Below are positions 54,347 through 63,060 of a DNA stretch of 64,000 bases, one piece after another. The notes below the pieces were generated by a model that saw nothing but the letters and a program-made list of their open reading frames with translations, ran no database searches and was not told the origin of the DNA. The first letter of the stretch is position 1, and every line of letters begins with the position of its first letter. The position numbers and the translations under genes were made by a program. The stretch is from Pseudomonadota bacterium (GTDB lineage: Bacteria; Pseudomonadota; Alphaproteobacteria; Rickettsiales; UBA6187): the NCBI GenBank assembly GCA_027620075.1, contig JAQCEY010000001.1, forward strand, positions 186,001-250,000. The letters are read 5' to 3'.

Positions 54347-57093
54347 TGGATTTCATTCCAGTTATTACCGATATTTACATCTACTAAAGCCGGAACGGAT
54401 ATACTAACCGCATTTTCCATTATATCTTTCGTAAGCTTGGCTATTTTTTCAGCTTCATTTTCTGCCACTTCTATAAGCAGCTCGTCATGCACCTGTAGCA
54501 AAATGCTTGCTTTATAACTCTTTTCCGCAATTTCGTCATTAAGGCAAACCATTGCTTTTTTTATAATATCGGCAGCGGAGCCTTGCAACGGGGCATTAAT
54601 AGCAGCACGCTCGGAAAACTGCCTTAGTGCAGGGTTCTTATCGTTTATGCCGTTTACAAAGCATTTTCGTCCCCATATTGTCTCTACGTAGCTGTGTTCT
54701 CTTGCAAATTCAACGGTTTTTTTCATATACGCTTCAATGCCCGGATATTGTTCGAAATACTGTTTAATATATTTCGCCGCCTCACCCCTTGGGATTCCGA
54801 GCCTCTGCGACAAACCGAACGCACTAATACCATATATAATGCCGAAATTAATCGTTTTTGCCTTACGCCTTAAATCACTATCTACATCTTTTAAATCAAC
54901 TTTGAACATCTGACTTGCCGTAGCGGCGTGTATATCAAGATTATTATTAAAAGCGTCCTGTAAAACAGGCATATCCGCCATATGTGCCAATAACCGCAAC
55001 TCTATTTGTGAATAGTCGGCAGAAATAAGCTTGCACCCCTCTTTTGCTACAAATGCACGTCTTATTTTGCTGCCGTCCTCAGTCCTTATGGGGATATTCT
55101 GCAAATTAGGGTCACGGGAACTAAGCCTTCCGGTGCTGGTAGCTGCCATCTCAAAGGTTGTATGCACCCTTCCGTCTTCTTTCACCTGCTTGGGCAGTGA
55201 ATCGGTATATGTGCTTTTCATCTTACTAATATGCCGCCATTGCAATACTTTATCGGCTATATCATGCCCGTCTGCCGCAAGGGCTTGCAAAACCTGAACA
55301 TCGGTAGAGTAAGCACCGCTTTTTTTGGACTTCTTACCTGTACTTAGCCCCATTTGTTCAAACAGAACCTCGCCTAACTGCTTTGGCGAGCCTATGTTGA
55401 ACTCACAGCCTGCCATTTTGTGTATTTCCAATTCCAATTCTGCCGCCTGTTTAGCAAACTCACCGGAAAGTTTATTTAAAACGGCAACATCTACCTTGAT
55501 GCCATTACTTTCCATTTGCCCCAAAACATTTACCAAAGGCTTCTCAATCCTATAATATGCCGCTGTCTGCCTTTCTTTAATCAGCTTCGCTTTTAGTGTT
55601 TTATGGATATACAACAACGCACCCGATATAAGGCATGAATGATGCATTATTTTACCATCTTCCATATCCGATGATATTTTAATATCAACAAAATCACCTT
55701 CAATTTCAGGGTAATGCCTTACAATCATATTTTTTATGTCATGCTTGTGCAAACCGCCTTCCAAAGTCGATGACATTATCATAACATCATCAAACGGCTG
55801 CACTTCAACTCCGCATTCCTTAGCCTCCTGGATAAATCTCTTTAAGCTATGCCCCACTTTTAATATGGATTTATCTTCTAAATAAGCCTTAACTTCTTTA
55901 ATGACCTCGTTAATTCCTATTTTGTCGGCTTTATTGTCATTATCATCACCGAATAAACTTGTTTGTGAAGGCTGCTTTTCCACTTCAAACCGGAAAAAAC
56001 AGGATTTTCCTTCCACGCAGAAGCTTACGCCTAATAAATCCGATGTTTTTTCATCATTTATAACATCAATAGATAAAGCCCTTATTTCACCCTGTTTATT
56101 TAGCCATTTGCTTATATCTTTTACATTCTTTAGCAGTTCGGAAGATGTTTTCTTGCCTAAATTATCATTATTGGCAGCATTATTGTCGCCAACCCCATCT
56201 TTATCAAATTTAGCGATTAGGGACTTAAATCCCTGTTCACGTAAGAAAATCAACAAATTTTCATTATTTATATCTTTAACGACAAAATCCTCAATTTCAG
56301 ATTCCACCGGCACATCATAGCATAGTTTTATAAGCTCTTTGGACAATAGAGCCTGCTGTTTACTCGCTTCAAGGGTTTCCCTGCGTTTGTTCTGCGTTAT
56401 TTCCGAAGTGGATTCTAATACATTTTCTAAAGTGCCGAACCTGTTTATAAGCTCGGAGGCTGTTTTAGGGCCTATTCCGGGAACACCCGGTACATTGTCC
56501 GACGAATCCCCCATTAATGATAAAACATCAAGCACCTTATCGGGCTTAACGCCGAATTTTTCTTCAACCTGCCGAACATCAATTATACGGGACTTTAAGG
56601 AGTCATACATCTGCACACCGTCACCTATCAACTGCATAAGGTCTTTGTCGGAGGAGATGATTATAACTTCATAACCGTGTTCTTTGGCAATTTTAGTATA
56701 TGTGGCTATCAAATCGTCGGCTTCATAGCCTATCTTTTCAACAATTGCCAGATTAAGTGCCTTCGCAGCCTCCCTGACAAGTGGAAATTGCGGTATCAGG
56801 TCTTCAGGAGCGGGAGGTCTGTTCGCCTTATATTCCTTATATATATCATTCCTGAAGGTTTTTTCACCCGAATCAAACACTACTGCAATATAATCCGTTT
56901 CATGGTCTTTTATGGTTTTTATCAGCATATTAGTAAAAGCAAATACTGCACCAACAGGAGTTCCGTCAGCTCTTTTCATATTAGCCCGTGCCAAAGCATG
57001 ATACGCCCTGAAAACAAAGCCGTAACCATCTATTAATATAAGTTTTTTTGAACTTTTTTTAGAAATTTCGGACATATTATCTAATGCTCTCAT
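54343..57093 (-). CDS. polA: DNA polymerase I
   Basis: The 916-residue protein (or 910 if ATG 57075 is used) has the 5'-3' exonuclease domain (LILIDGYGFVFRAYHAL, YEADDLIATY, SSDKDLMQL; ~15-270) and the polymerase domain with DYSQIELRLLAHM (~690) and HDELLIEV (~880). The middle 3'-5' exonuclease region (~340-520) is poorly conserved: the D-x-E motif reads LSIDVIND, and later metal-binding Asp residues (KYD, DAD) seem absent. Proofreading is probably inactive, as in many bacteria of this class. It converges with the small membrane protein gene. Confidence 0.96.
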   Translation of the reverse strand: MRALDNMSEISKKSSKKLILIDGYGFVFRAYHALARANMKRADGTPVGAVFAFTNMLIKTIKDHETDYIAVVFDSGEKTFRNDIYKEYKANRPPAPEDLIPQFPLVREAAKALNLAIVEKIGYEADDLIATYTKIAKEHGYEVIIISSDKDLMQLIGDGVQMYDSLKSRIIDVRQVEEKFGVKPDKVLDVLSLMGDSSDNVPGVPGIGPKTASELINRFGTLENVLESTSEITQNKRRETLEASKQQALLSKELIKLCYDVPVESEIEDFVVKDINNENLLIFLREQGFKSLIAKFDKDGVGDNNAANNDNLGKKTSSELLKNVKDISKWLNKQGEIRALSIDVINDEKTSDLLGVSFCVEGKSCFFRFEVEKQPSQTSLFGDDNDNKADKIGINEVIKEVKAYLEDKSILKVGHSLKRFIQEAKECGVEVQPFDDVMIMSSTLEGGLHKHDIKNMIVRHYPEIEGDFVDIKISSDMEDGKIMHHSCLISGALLYIHKTLKAKLIKERQTAAYYRIEKPLVNVLGQMESNGIKVDVAVLNKLSGEFAKQAAELELEIHKMAGCEFNIGSPKQLGEVLFEQMGLSTGKKSKKSGAYSTDVQVLQALAADGHDIADKVLQWRHISKMKSTYTDSLPKQVKEDGRVHTTFEMAATSTGRLSSRDPNLQNIPIRTEDGSKIRRAFVAKEGCKLISADYSQIELRLLAHMADMPVLQDAFNNNLDIHAATASQMFKVDLKDVDSDLRRKAKTINFGIIYGISAFGLSQRLGIPRGEAAKYIKQYFEQYPGIEAYMKKTVEFAREHSYVETIWGRKCFVNGINDKNPALRQFSERAAINAPLQGSAADIIKKAMVCLNDEIAEKSYKASILLQVHDELLIEVAENEAEKIAKLTKDIMENAVSISVPALVDVNIGNNWNEIH

Positions 57094-57158
57094 AATTAAT
57101 ACGCTATTTTGTTTTTGATTATTAAGAGTATAAGAGCTGTATTTTTTTAGTCCAGATA

Positions 57159-57371
57159 TTAACTGATAACACCTTCAGATTCGGTTTCTCTTGCGGAGGA
57201 ATTTTCTATTTCTTTTAGTGCGTCTTCAATCTCATACCATATTTTAGTAGCATTATAATCGCCTGCGTCGGTGTAAGCTTTTATTTTTTCTTTTATTTCA
57301 TCAGCGGCAAAAACACCGTGTTCTTCCAGCAAAAGACGTGCTATTCTAAATACATCTACCGTATCGCTCAT
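57159..57371 (-). CDS. Small acidic protein, unknown
   Basis: The 70-residue protein has two predicted helices (VFRIARLLLEEHG and KIWYEIEDALKEIEN) and an acidic serine-rich C-terminus. A strong ribosome binding site (GGAGGG, four bases before ATG) supports it as real. I do not recognise the family; no membrane segment. It lies upstream of polA on the same strand, 66 bases away, and may be co-transcribed. Confidence 0.75.
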   Translation of the reverse strand: MSDTVDVFRIARLLLEEHGVFAADEIKEKIKAYTDAGDYNATKIWYEIEDALKEIENSSARETESEGVIS

Positions 57372-57544
57372 TTAACCCTCCAAGAATACCGCCAACAAAC
57401 AACGACACCACAACTTGAAATTGCATAGTCATGCAAATTAGCATCGATTAATAATTAACTTAATTAGTATCACTTGAATTTAAAAAGTCAAAATTATTTT
57501 AAAAAAATAGCACGTTAACAATTTGTTAATACATTAATGATAAA

Positions 57545-57658
57545 TTAAACATATTGATTCAAACTTCCTAGAGTCCGGTTAGGGTCCTTCAGGTAGATGT
57601 TAACAGCCCTAACAAACTAAAAAGCCCCTCTCTCATGTAGATTTCGGGGCTTTTTTTA
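57545..57658 (+). ncRNA. Putative small RNA ending in an orphan terminator
   Basis: No plus-strand gene lies upstream, yet the plus strand holds a hairpin GTTAGGG/CCCTAAC (57577-57611 area) followed by the strong terminator at 57620-57658. An AT-rich stretch before 57545 could hold a promoter. The transcript would be about 100-120 nt. I do not recognise the RNA family. The DNA between 57372 and 57545 appears empty. Confidence 0.5.
57620..57658. terminator. Strong Rho-independent terminator
   Basis: AAAAAGCCCC and GGGGCTTTTTTT form a long stem around an ATG-rich loop, with seven T on the plus strand. No coding gene on the plus strand needs it, so it probably ends the putative small RNA. The stem is nearly symmetric and could stop transcripts on either strand. 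Confidence 0.9.
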
Positions 57659-57695
57659 TAAAAGCGTTAACTAAACATAGATTTAGTCATACAAG

Positions 57696-57809
57696 ACCTC
57701 TGCATAATACGTCATTACCCGAATTGCCAAAGGCAATTATAGGGTAATCTCATGAGATCGCCCTATAATTTGTTTCACAAATTCAGGCGATGACGTATTA
57801 TACAGAGGT
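57696..57809. repeat. 114-bp near-perfect palindromic element
   Basis: The sequence starts ACCTCTGCATAATACGTCA and ends with its inverse TGACGTATTATACAGAGGT. The centre ATCTCATGAGAT is itself a palindrome, flanked by ATTATAGGG/CCCTATAAT. Two side hairpins (ATTGCC/GGCAAT and AATTTG/CAAATT) make a cruciform-like fold. It resembles mobile palindromic elements found between genes of Alphaproteobacteria, with ends similar to the repeat at 43386. Confidence 0.88.
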
Positions 57810-57882
57810 TTTATACTCAATATTAGAAAATGTTTTTATAAAAGCCTTGTAAATATATTTATAATAAATTAAAAACTATGTG

Positions 57883-57972
57883 GAGATTGGCGTGGGCGGA
57901 TTGCTTACCCAAATTGGTCAGGTCAGAAATGAAGCAGCCACAAGTTTGTTTATCCGGGTCATTGCCAATCTC
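57883..57972 (+). ncRNA. ffs: 4.5S signal recognition particle RNA
   Basis: The ends GAGATTGGC (57883-57891) and GCCAATCTC (57964-57972) pair, and the apical loop contains GGTCAGGTC...GAAGCAGCC, the SRP RNA domain IV core that binds Ffh; the tetraloop-adjacent bases read AGAAATGAA rather than the common CGGAAGGAA. About 90 nt. It precedes purB by 77 bases on the same strand. Confidence 0.93.
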
Positions 57973-58049
57973 TTCTTTAGCTTCTTGCATTTCCTTGCTA
58001 TTTGTATATTTTAACCAAAAGTTTTAATAAAAAAAATTATAGGCACAAC

Positions 58050-59357
58050 ATGATTCCACGTTATTCACGTCCCCAAATGGTTAACATCTGGAAACCTGAA
58101 AACAAATTTAAAATATGGTTTGAAATCGAGGCTCATTCTTGTGATGCACTGGCAAATGAGGGAGTAATACCTAAAGAAGACGCTCAAAATATATGGAATA
58201 ACGCCCCTAAAGAATGGACGGAAAAAGACGTAAAAGCCATTGATGATATCGAAGCGGTTACAAAACATGACGTAATAGCATTTCTAACCCATTTGGCAAG
58301 CTATATAGGGGAAAGCAGCCGTTTTGTGCATCAGGGAATGACCAGTTCGGACGTATTGGACACCTGTCTTTCGGTGCAGTTAAAGCAAGCCGCCGACATA
58401 TTACTTGACGACATGGACAAACTGCTTGCGGCACTTAAAAAACGAGCTTATGAAACAAAAGACATGATTTGCATGGGGCGTAGCCACGGAATCCATGCAG
58501 AACCCGTTACAATGGGTTTAAAATTCGCACGTTTTTATAAAGAAATGGAACGCAGCCGCACAAGGCTTGCCAACGCACGGGAAGAAATTGCCACATGTGC
58601 CATATCCGGTGCCGTAGGTACATTCGCCCACATACAGCCGACTATTCAGGATTATGTAGCGGAAAAACTAGGGCTATCATCGGAGCCGATATCCACTCAG
58701 GTAATACCGAGGGACAGGCACGCAATGTTTTTTGCCACATTGGGTGTGATAGCCGGTTCAATTGAAAATATAGCCGTTGAAGTACGCCATTTGCAGCGTA
58801 CGGAGGTTTTAGAAGCTGAAGAATTCTTTTCAAAAGGGCAAAAAGGCAGCTCCGCAATGCCTCACAAACGCAACCCTGTTTTAACCGAGAACTTAACCGG
58901 ACTAGCCCGTATTATCAGGGGATATGTGAATCCTGCACTTGAAAATGTAGCCCTTTGGCATGAACGTGATATATCGCACTCATCTGTAGAGCGTGCCATA
59001 GCTCCCGATGCCACTATAACTTTAGACTTTGCACTTGCCCGCCTTACTAATGTGGTTGAAAATCTGGTTGTATATCCTGAAAATATGCTAAAAAACCTTA
59101 ATCAACTTGGCGGTCTGGTATTTTCGCAACGTGTACTTTTGGCTCTCACACAAGAAGGTGTAAGCCGTGAGGACTCATACAAGCTTGTTCAACGCAATGC
59201 CATGAAAGTCTGGGAAGAAGGGAAAGACTTCCTAACCGAACTGAAATCGGACAATGAAGTAACGGCAAAGCTATCTAACAGTAAGTTAGAAGAACTGTTT
59301 GACCTAAAATTTCACACCAAAAACGTCGATACTATATTTGAACGGGTTTTCGGTTAA
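58050..59357 (+). CDS. purB: Adenylosuccinate lyase
   Basis: I choose the ATG at 58050 (MIPRYSRP) over the TTG at 58002; product 435 residues. PurB releases fumarate from SAICAR and adenylosuccinate in purine synthesis. The catalytic regions are visible: TSSDVLDT (~88-95), SHGIHAEPVTMGLK (~137-150) and the signature GSSAMPHKRNP (~262-272). Length and motifs are normal. It lies between the SRP RNA and tRNA-Met. Confidence 0.97.
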   Translation: MIPRYSRPQMVNIWKPENKFKIWFEIEAHSCDALANEGVIPKEDAQNIWNNAPKEWTEKDVKAIDDIEAVTKHDVIAFLTHLASYIGESSRFVHQGMTSSDVLDTCLSVQLKQAADILLDDMDKLLAALKKRAYETKDMICMGRSHGIHAEPVTMGLKFARFYKEMERSRTRLANAREEIATCAISGAVGTFAHIQPTIQDYVAEKLGLSSEPISTQVIPRDRHAMFFATLGVIAGSIENIAVEVRHLQRTEVLEAEEFFSKGQKGSSAMPHKRNPVLTENLTGLARIIRGYVNPALENVALWHERDISHSSVERAIAPDATITLDFALARLTNVVENLVVYPENMLKNLNQLGGLVFSQRVLLALTQEGVSREDSYKLVQRNAMKVWEEGKDFLTELKSDNEVTAKLSNSKLEELFDLKFHTKNVDTIFERVFG

Positions 59358-59424
59358 TTTTACAAATAAACTTCTAGACATTTTGTAAATTTCAGGCTAA
59401 ATAAGTGCCTCAAAAATTTTTTGT

Positions 59425-59501
59425 GGCGGGATAGCTCAGGTGGTTAGAGCGGAGGAATCATAATCCTTAGGTCCGGGGTTCAAGTCCCTGTCCCGCTACC
59501 A
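59425..59501 (+). tRNA. tRNA-Met(CAU), probably elongator
   Basis: A complete cloverleaf: acceptor GGCGGGA/TCCCGCT, D arm with GCTCAGGTGGTTAGAGC, anticodon stem GAGGA/TCCTT with loop ATCATAA (CAU), T-loop TTCAAGT, A73 and encoded CCA (59499-59501). The G1-U72 pair and full acceptor pairing argue against an initiator. A lysidine-modified tRNA-Ile2 cannot be excluded by sequence. The SIR2-like gene begins 33 bases past its 3' end. Confidence 0.93.
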
Positions 59502-59534
59502 ATTTTGGTCAAGATACCAGATAAAAAGATTTCC

Positions 59535-60575
59535 ATGTTTAGATCAAAAACTGTTTTTATTTTAGGAGCCGGAGCTAGCGAAGAAGTAGGTCTTCCTATT
59601 GGAGAAACACTTAAAAATAAAATATCTCAAAAAATTGATATTCGTTTTGGAGGAACAGGCTATCAACAAGACTCTGGTGACTACCAAATAACTCAAGCAT
59701 TAAGACAGTACGTAAAACTACCGGATGGACGAAATGGGGATATTAATCCGTACTTACATGCCGCTTGGAAATTACGTGATGCATTAACCCAAGGCATTTC
59801 AATAGACAACGTTCTTGATGCTTATCGTGATGATAAGTTATCTGAGATGTGCGGAAAACTAGGAATAGTTAGAAGTATCTTAGAAGCCGAACGTTCTAGT
59901 AAAATATTTTATAATACCAGCGAGCGACAAAAAATAGACTTTGATCAATTAAAAAATACTTGGTTTGCTGGTTTTGTAAAAATCCTTACCGAAAATATCT
60001 CACAAAATGAAATAGATGGAATATTTGACAACGTATCTATTTTGAGCTTTAACTATGACCGATGTATAGAACATTACTTGTACGAATCGCTCCAAAATTA
60101 CTACAGCCTAGAGCCGAACGTCGCATCACAATTAATGCAGAACTTAAAAATATTCCACCCTTACGGAAGTGTAGGAAAATTACCTTGGCAAGAATCTAAT
60201 ACTAAACAACAAGTTCCATTTGGGGCAGAAAGAAGTGATATATTAAACCTCTCTGAGCAAATAAAAACGTTCAATGAACGAACTCATGAAATTGAGAATA
60301 TTAGTGAAATACAGTCAGTCGTACAAGAAGCTGAAATCATTGTTTTTCTTGGGTTTGCCTTTCATAGACAAAACTTAGAGCTTATAAAACCAGATAACAA
60401 GTGCAATGCCAAAAAAATATTTGCTACCGCATACGGAATCTCAAAAAGCGATTGTGAAGTTATTCACAATGAACTCTATGAAGCACTGCAACTAAAAGAA
60501 ACCAGAATTGAATTTAGAAATGATTTAAAATGCGGTGCGTTGTTTAATGAATATTGGCGTAGCTTAACAGCTTAA
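59535..60575 (+). CDS. SIR2-like domain protein, possible phage defence
   Basis: I take the ATG at 59535 (346 residues) rather than TTG 59505. The N-terminus FILGAGASEEVGLP (8-21) is the NAD-binding signature of SIR2-like proteins used in anti-phage systems. SFNYDRCIEHYLY (~170) and FHPYGSVGK (~207) supply the conserved Asn, Asp and His positions. Near the C-terminus IIVFLGFAFHRQNLEL (~268) is the second Rossmann part. It lacks an accompanying partner such as an Argonaute or HerA, so it is a stand-alone variant. Placement right behind a tRNA 3' end suggests acquisition as an island. NAD-depleting defence is inferred, not shown. Confidence 0.8.
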   Translation: MFRSKTVFILGAGASEEVGLPIGETLKNKISQKIDIRFGGTGYQQDSGDYQITQALRQYVKLPDGRNGDINPYLHAAWKLRDALTQGISIDNVLDAYRDDKLSEMCGKLGIVRSILEAERSSKIFYNTSERQKIDFDQLKNTWFAGFVKILTENISQNEIDGIFDNVSILSFNYDRCIEHYLYESLQNYYSLEPNVASQLMQNLKIFHPYGSVGKLPWQESNTKQQVPFGAERSDILNLSEQIKTFNERTHEIENISEIQSVVQEAEIIVFLGFAFHRQNLELIKPDNKCNAKKIFATAYGISKSDCEVIHNELYEALQLKETRIEFRNDLKCGALFNEYWRSLTA

Positions 60576-60724
60576 AGCTTCTAGCAAACCCGAAAAATAC
60601 CATTCATAACCTCGCACCTCTTTTTGAGAAACTAATGCACTGCCAAAAAACCATAACAAATTAAGCATTCATTAATAAATAAATAGTAAAATACATATTG
60701 ACTCTGGGGCAAGCAGAGGATTTT

Positions 60725-61348
60725 ATGTTTAAAGCTAAAATCAATGCGGCTCTTTTTGGATTAGGATTAGGATTAGGATTATTATTTACTAACGTTGCGT
60801 ATGCCGAACTGTTTGGTTCGTCAGAAAGGAAGAGCCGCAATATAAATGAGTTCCCCAAGTGGATAGAGATGCTTGAGCGTTTTCAAGATGAAGAGTCCGC
60901 TTGTGTCAAAAACAAAAAGTGTCTAATAAATCAAATCACCGAATATTTAGCAAAAGATACCGTCAACGATGATAAATTTACCGTGATAAGAAAAGTCAAC
61001 AGATTGGTAAATAGCGTCAGATATATAACGGATTTAGAAAGGTGGGGTCAGGGAGATTACTGGGCAACCCCGACACAATTCTTTGAAGAAGGTGGCGATT
61101 GCGAAGATTATGCAATCGCCAAATTTACTTTATTAAAAAAGCTCGGTATCAACAGTGAAGACATGAGAATTGTAGTTCTTAATGACACCTTCAAAAACAT
61201 CATACACTCTGTTTTAGTAGTATATATCGAAGGCAAACAATACCTTCTTGATAATGAAATACCAAAAGTACTACAAGCCCATGAAGTCAGGCACTATACG
61301 CCGATTTTTTCAATTAATGAAAAAAACTGGTGGAAACACAGAATCTAA
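60725..61348 (+). CDS. lapG: LapG-like periplasmic cysteine protease (DUF920/BTLCP)
   Basis: I choose ATG 60725 with GAGGA eight bases upstream; 207 residues. The signal peptide contains a run of Gly-Leu repeats (GLGLGLGLLF) encoded by repeated GGATTA units. The catalytic triad of the bacterial transglutaminase-like cysteine proteinase family is intact: Cys126 (GGDCEDYA), His161 (NIIHSVLV) and Asp176 (LLDNEIPK). LapG releases surface adhesins when c-di-GMP is low by cutting near the adhesin terminus. It converges with, and overlaps by four bases, a TpsB transporter. No LapD receptor is in the window. Confidence 0.9.
   Translation: MFKAKINAALFGLGLGLGLLFTNVAYAELFGSSERKSRNINEFPKWIEMLERFQDEESACVKNKKCLINQITEYLAKDTVNDDKFTVIRKVNRLVNSVRYITDLERWGQGDYWATPTQFFEEGGDCEDYAIAKFTLLKKLGINSEDMRIVVLNDTFKNIIHSVLVVYIEGKQYLLDNEIPKVLQAHEVRHYTPIFSINEKNWWKHRI
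60753..60782 (+). repeat. GGATTA hexanucleotide repeat in the lapG signal peptide
   Basis: About four consecutive GGATTA units code for the Leu-Gly run of the signal peptide. Changes in copy number would lengthen or shorten the hydrophobic core without a frameshift, so export of the protease could vary between cells. This is an observation of the repeat; variation is inference. Confidence 0.75.
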
Positions 61349-63027
61349 AATTCCTGTTTTAACTTTAAATATATCGTGTCACTAGAAACCTGAGTTGAAC
61401 GGTAATTTCCTATAGGGTGAGCCCAGTCAAAGCGAACCACAGTATCACCTACAGGAACAATTTTAGCCCTAGCCTCAATACCTATACCGGCACTGTAAAA
61501 ATGGCTATCCTGCAAAGTTCCACGAACACGGTTATAAACAGCACCACCATCAATGAAAGGTCCAGCCTTAAACTCAACTTTATCCAAAGGAGTAGGAATA
61601 ACATGGTTATACTCGATATTAAAGCTATAACCGGCTTCTGCGGCTTCCTTCGCTACGTTGAATCCTCTGATATTACCGTATCCTCCGACTGTAAACAGGT
61701 CGGAAGATAGCAGGGTATTAGACGCAACCTGCCCTCTAAATACGGCTTTTATAGTTCCGTTATCGCTGAACGGACGTGAATTTATTAATATTGCAGGCTC
61801 AAATATCCAAGCCTCAGGGTCACCTGCCAAACGGCTTGCAGTCGCATCACCTTGTTCACTTGCTCCGAATATATCCAACCCTTTCGATAATTTTGCAGTA
61901 GCGTAGAAAACGCTTGAAAATCCTCTGAATAAATAAGAAGCCTCGGCAAATAATTTTCTTAATTTATCTTTAGTATCCCTTATATCGGAAAGAAATGATT
62001 CGTGAGTTCTGTCTTCATAACCGAATCTTACAACAGTCTGATGTTTTCTTGTATTCAACAACTTGCTTGAAAAAGCGACTTTATAAGCATCGGTTTCACC
62101 ACTTGCATTCAAGCCTTCCAGCCTGCCGCCGATTTGGTTTTCACTATGTATATAAGAGGTTTCAAGCTTTATGTTGCTTATGCCGATTGGCGTAACAGCC
62201 CCTGCCCCAACGCTCCATAAATCATCTTCAGAAACTTGAACATCAAGGTTAAGCTTCTCACCGAAATTGAATAAATTACTTTTTTCAAGGTGAGCAGAGG
62301 TTACAATTTCGCCTGTCAATTCACTGCCGTAATTATCGACACTAATACTGTTAGTATCTTCATCGGCTTCATTTACAATAAGATTAAGGTCGGTTGTGCT
62401 GAAAGCCTTGCCCGGGGTTAAGTTCACACTTGCATCGATTCCCGGTAAGTCATTAATATCGCTTATCATCGACTCTAACGCACTTTCAACAACAACATCA
62501 CCGGCTTTAACACGTCCTGCAATACGCTTTGCCAACCATGATTTAATAACGCCGGTTGAAGGAATTACCACATCGCCTACTTTAGCCTCATAGATTGACA
62601 CGGTTAAATTACCTGAAGCAAAATTCTGAGGTTTTGTAACAACTCTAACAAGTATATATCCTCTGTCATAAAATGCTTTTTTAATATCGAACTTTAACTC
62701 CGCCAAGTCACCGTTTGTAAACTTGTTGCCGATATATTTTTGTACAACCTCCTGTAACTCGGCATCACCGATAACCGTATTACCCTCAAAAGAAATCGAA
62801 TTTAAAATTGCCAATACTTTATTAGCATCTTTAATTCTTTCAAGAACCGGAGAATCTTCTAAAGGCTTAGATGGCTCTTTATCCAGTGAATATGAATCGG
62901 GAACGCTAACATCAGGCACTTGTTTATCGATAAGCCCGGGGAAACGTTCTACTTGTGCTAACGCTGACGTAGTAACCAGCGACAAACTCGCACATAAAAC
63001 CGTAATATTTAATTTATTATTAGACAC
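61345..63027 (-). CDS. Two-partner secretion transporter (TpsB, FhaC/CdrB type)
   Basis: The 560-residue outer-membrane protein starts at GTG 63027 with AGAGGA upstream and a signal peptide ending ALAQ (~25). Two POTRA domains follow (~70-145, ISFEGNTVIGDAEL; ~150-220, NDLPGIDASVNL), then a 16-stranded beta barrel with the conserved loop NIRGFNVAKEAAEAGYS (~435). C-terminal Phe fits Bam sorting. It transports the TpsA adhesin coded just upstream on the same strand, 33 bases before its start. Confidence 0.93.
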   Translation of the reverse strand: MSNNKLNITVLCASLSLVTTSALAQVERFPGLIDKQVPDVSVPDSYSLDKEPSKPLEDSPVLERIKDANKVLAILNSISFEGNTVIGDAELQEVVQKYIGNKFTNGDLAELKFDIKKAFYDRGYILVRVVTKPQNFASGNLTVSIYEAKVGDVVIPSTGVIKSWLAKRIAGRVKAGDVVVESALESMISDINDLPGIDASVNLTPGKAFSTTDLNLIVNEADEDTNSISVDNYGSELTGEIVTSAHLEKSNLFNFGEKLNLDVQVSEDDLWSVGAGAVTPIGISNIKLETSYIHSENQIGGRLEGLNASGETDAYKVAFSSKLLNTRKHQTVVRFGYEDRTHESFLSDIRDTKDKLRKLFAEASYLFRGFSSVFYATAKLSKGLDIFGASEQGDATASRLAGDPEAWIFEPAILINSRPFSDNGTIKAVFRGQVASNTLLSSDLFTVGGYGNIRGFNVAKEAAEAGYSFNIEYNHVIPTPLDKVEFKAGPFIDGGAVYNRVRGTLQDSHFYSAGIGIEARAKIVPVGDTVVRFDWAHPIGNYRSTQVSSDTIYLKLKQEF

Positions 63028-63060
63028 AACGCATTCCTCTTATCAAATTTCAAATTATAA

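Noticed and set aside
59425-59501. Initiator tRNA-fMet
   Set aside because: The first acceptor pair is G-U rather than the unpaired C-A of initiators, and three GC pairs of the initiator anticodon stem are absent.
59505-59534. TTG start for the SIR2-like gene directly after tRNA-Met
   Set aside because: The ATG at 59535 gives the usual spacing to the GAGAS motif, and the extra ten residues derive from sequence adjoining the tRNA.
60576-60724. Attachment repeat after the SIR2-like gene
   Set aside because: I found no copy of the tRNA-Met 3' end in this gap, so an island boundary cannot be shown.
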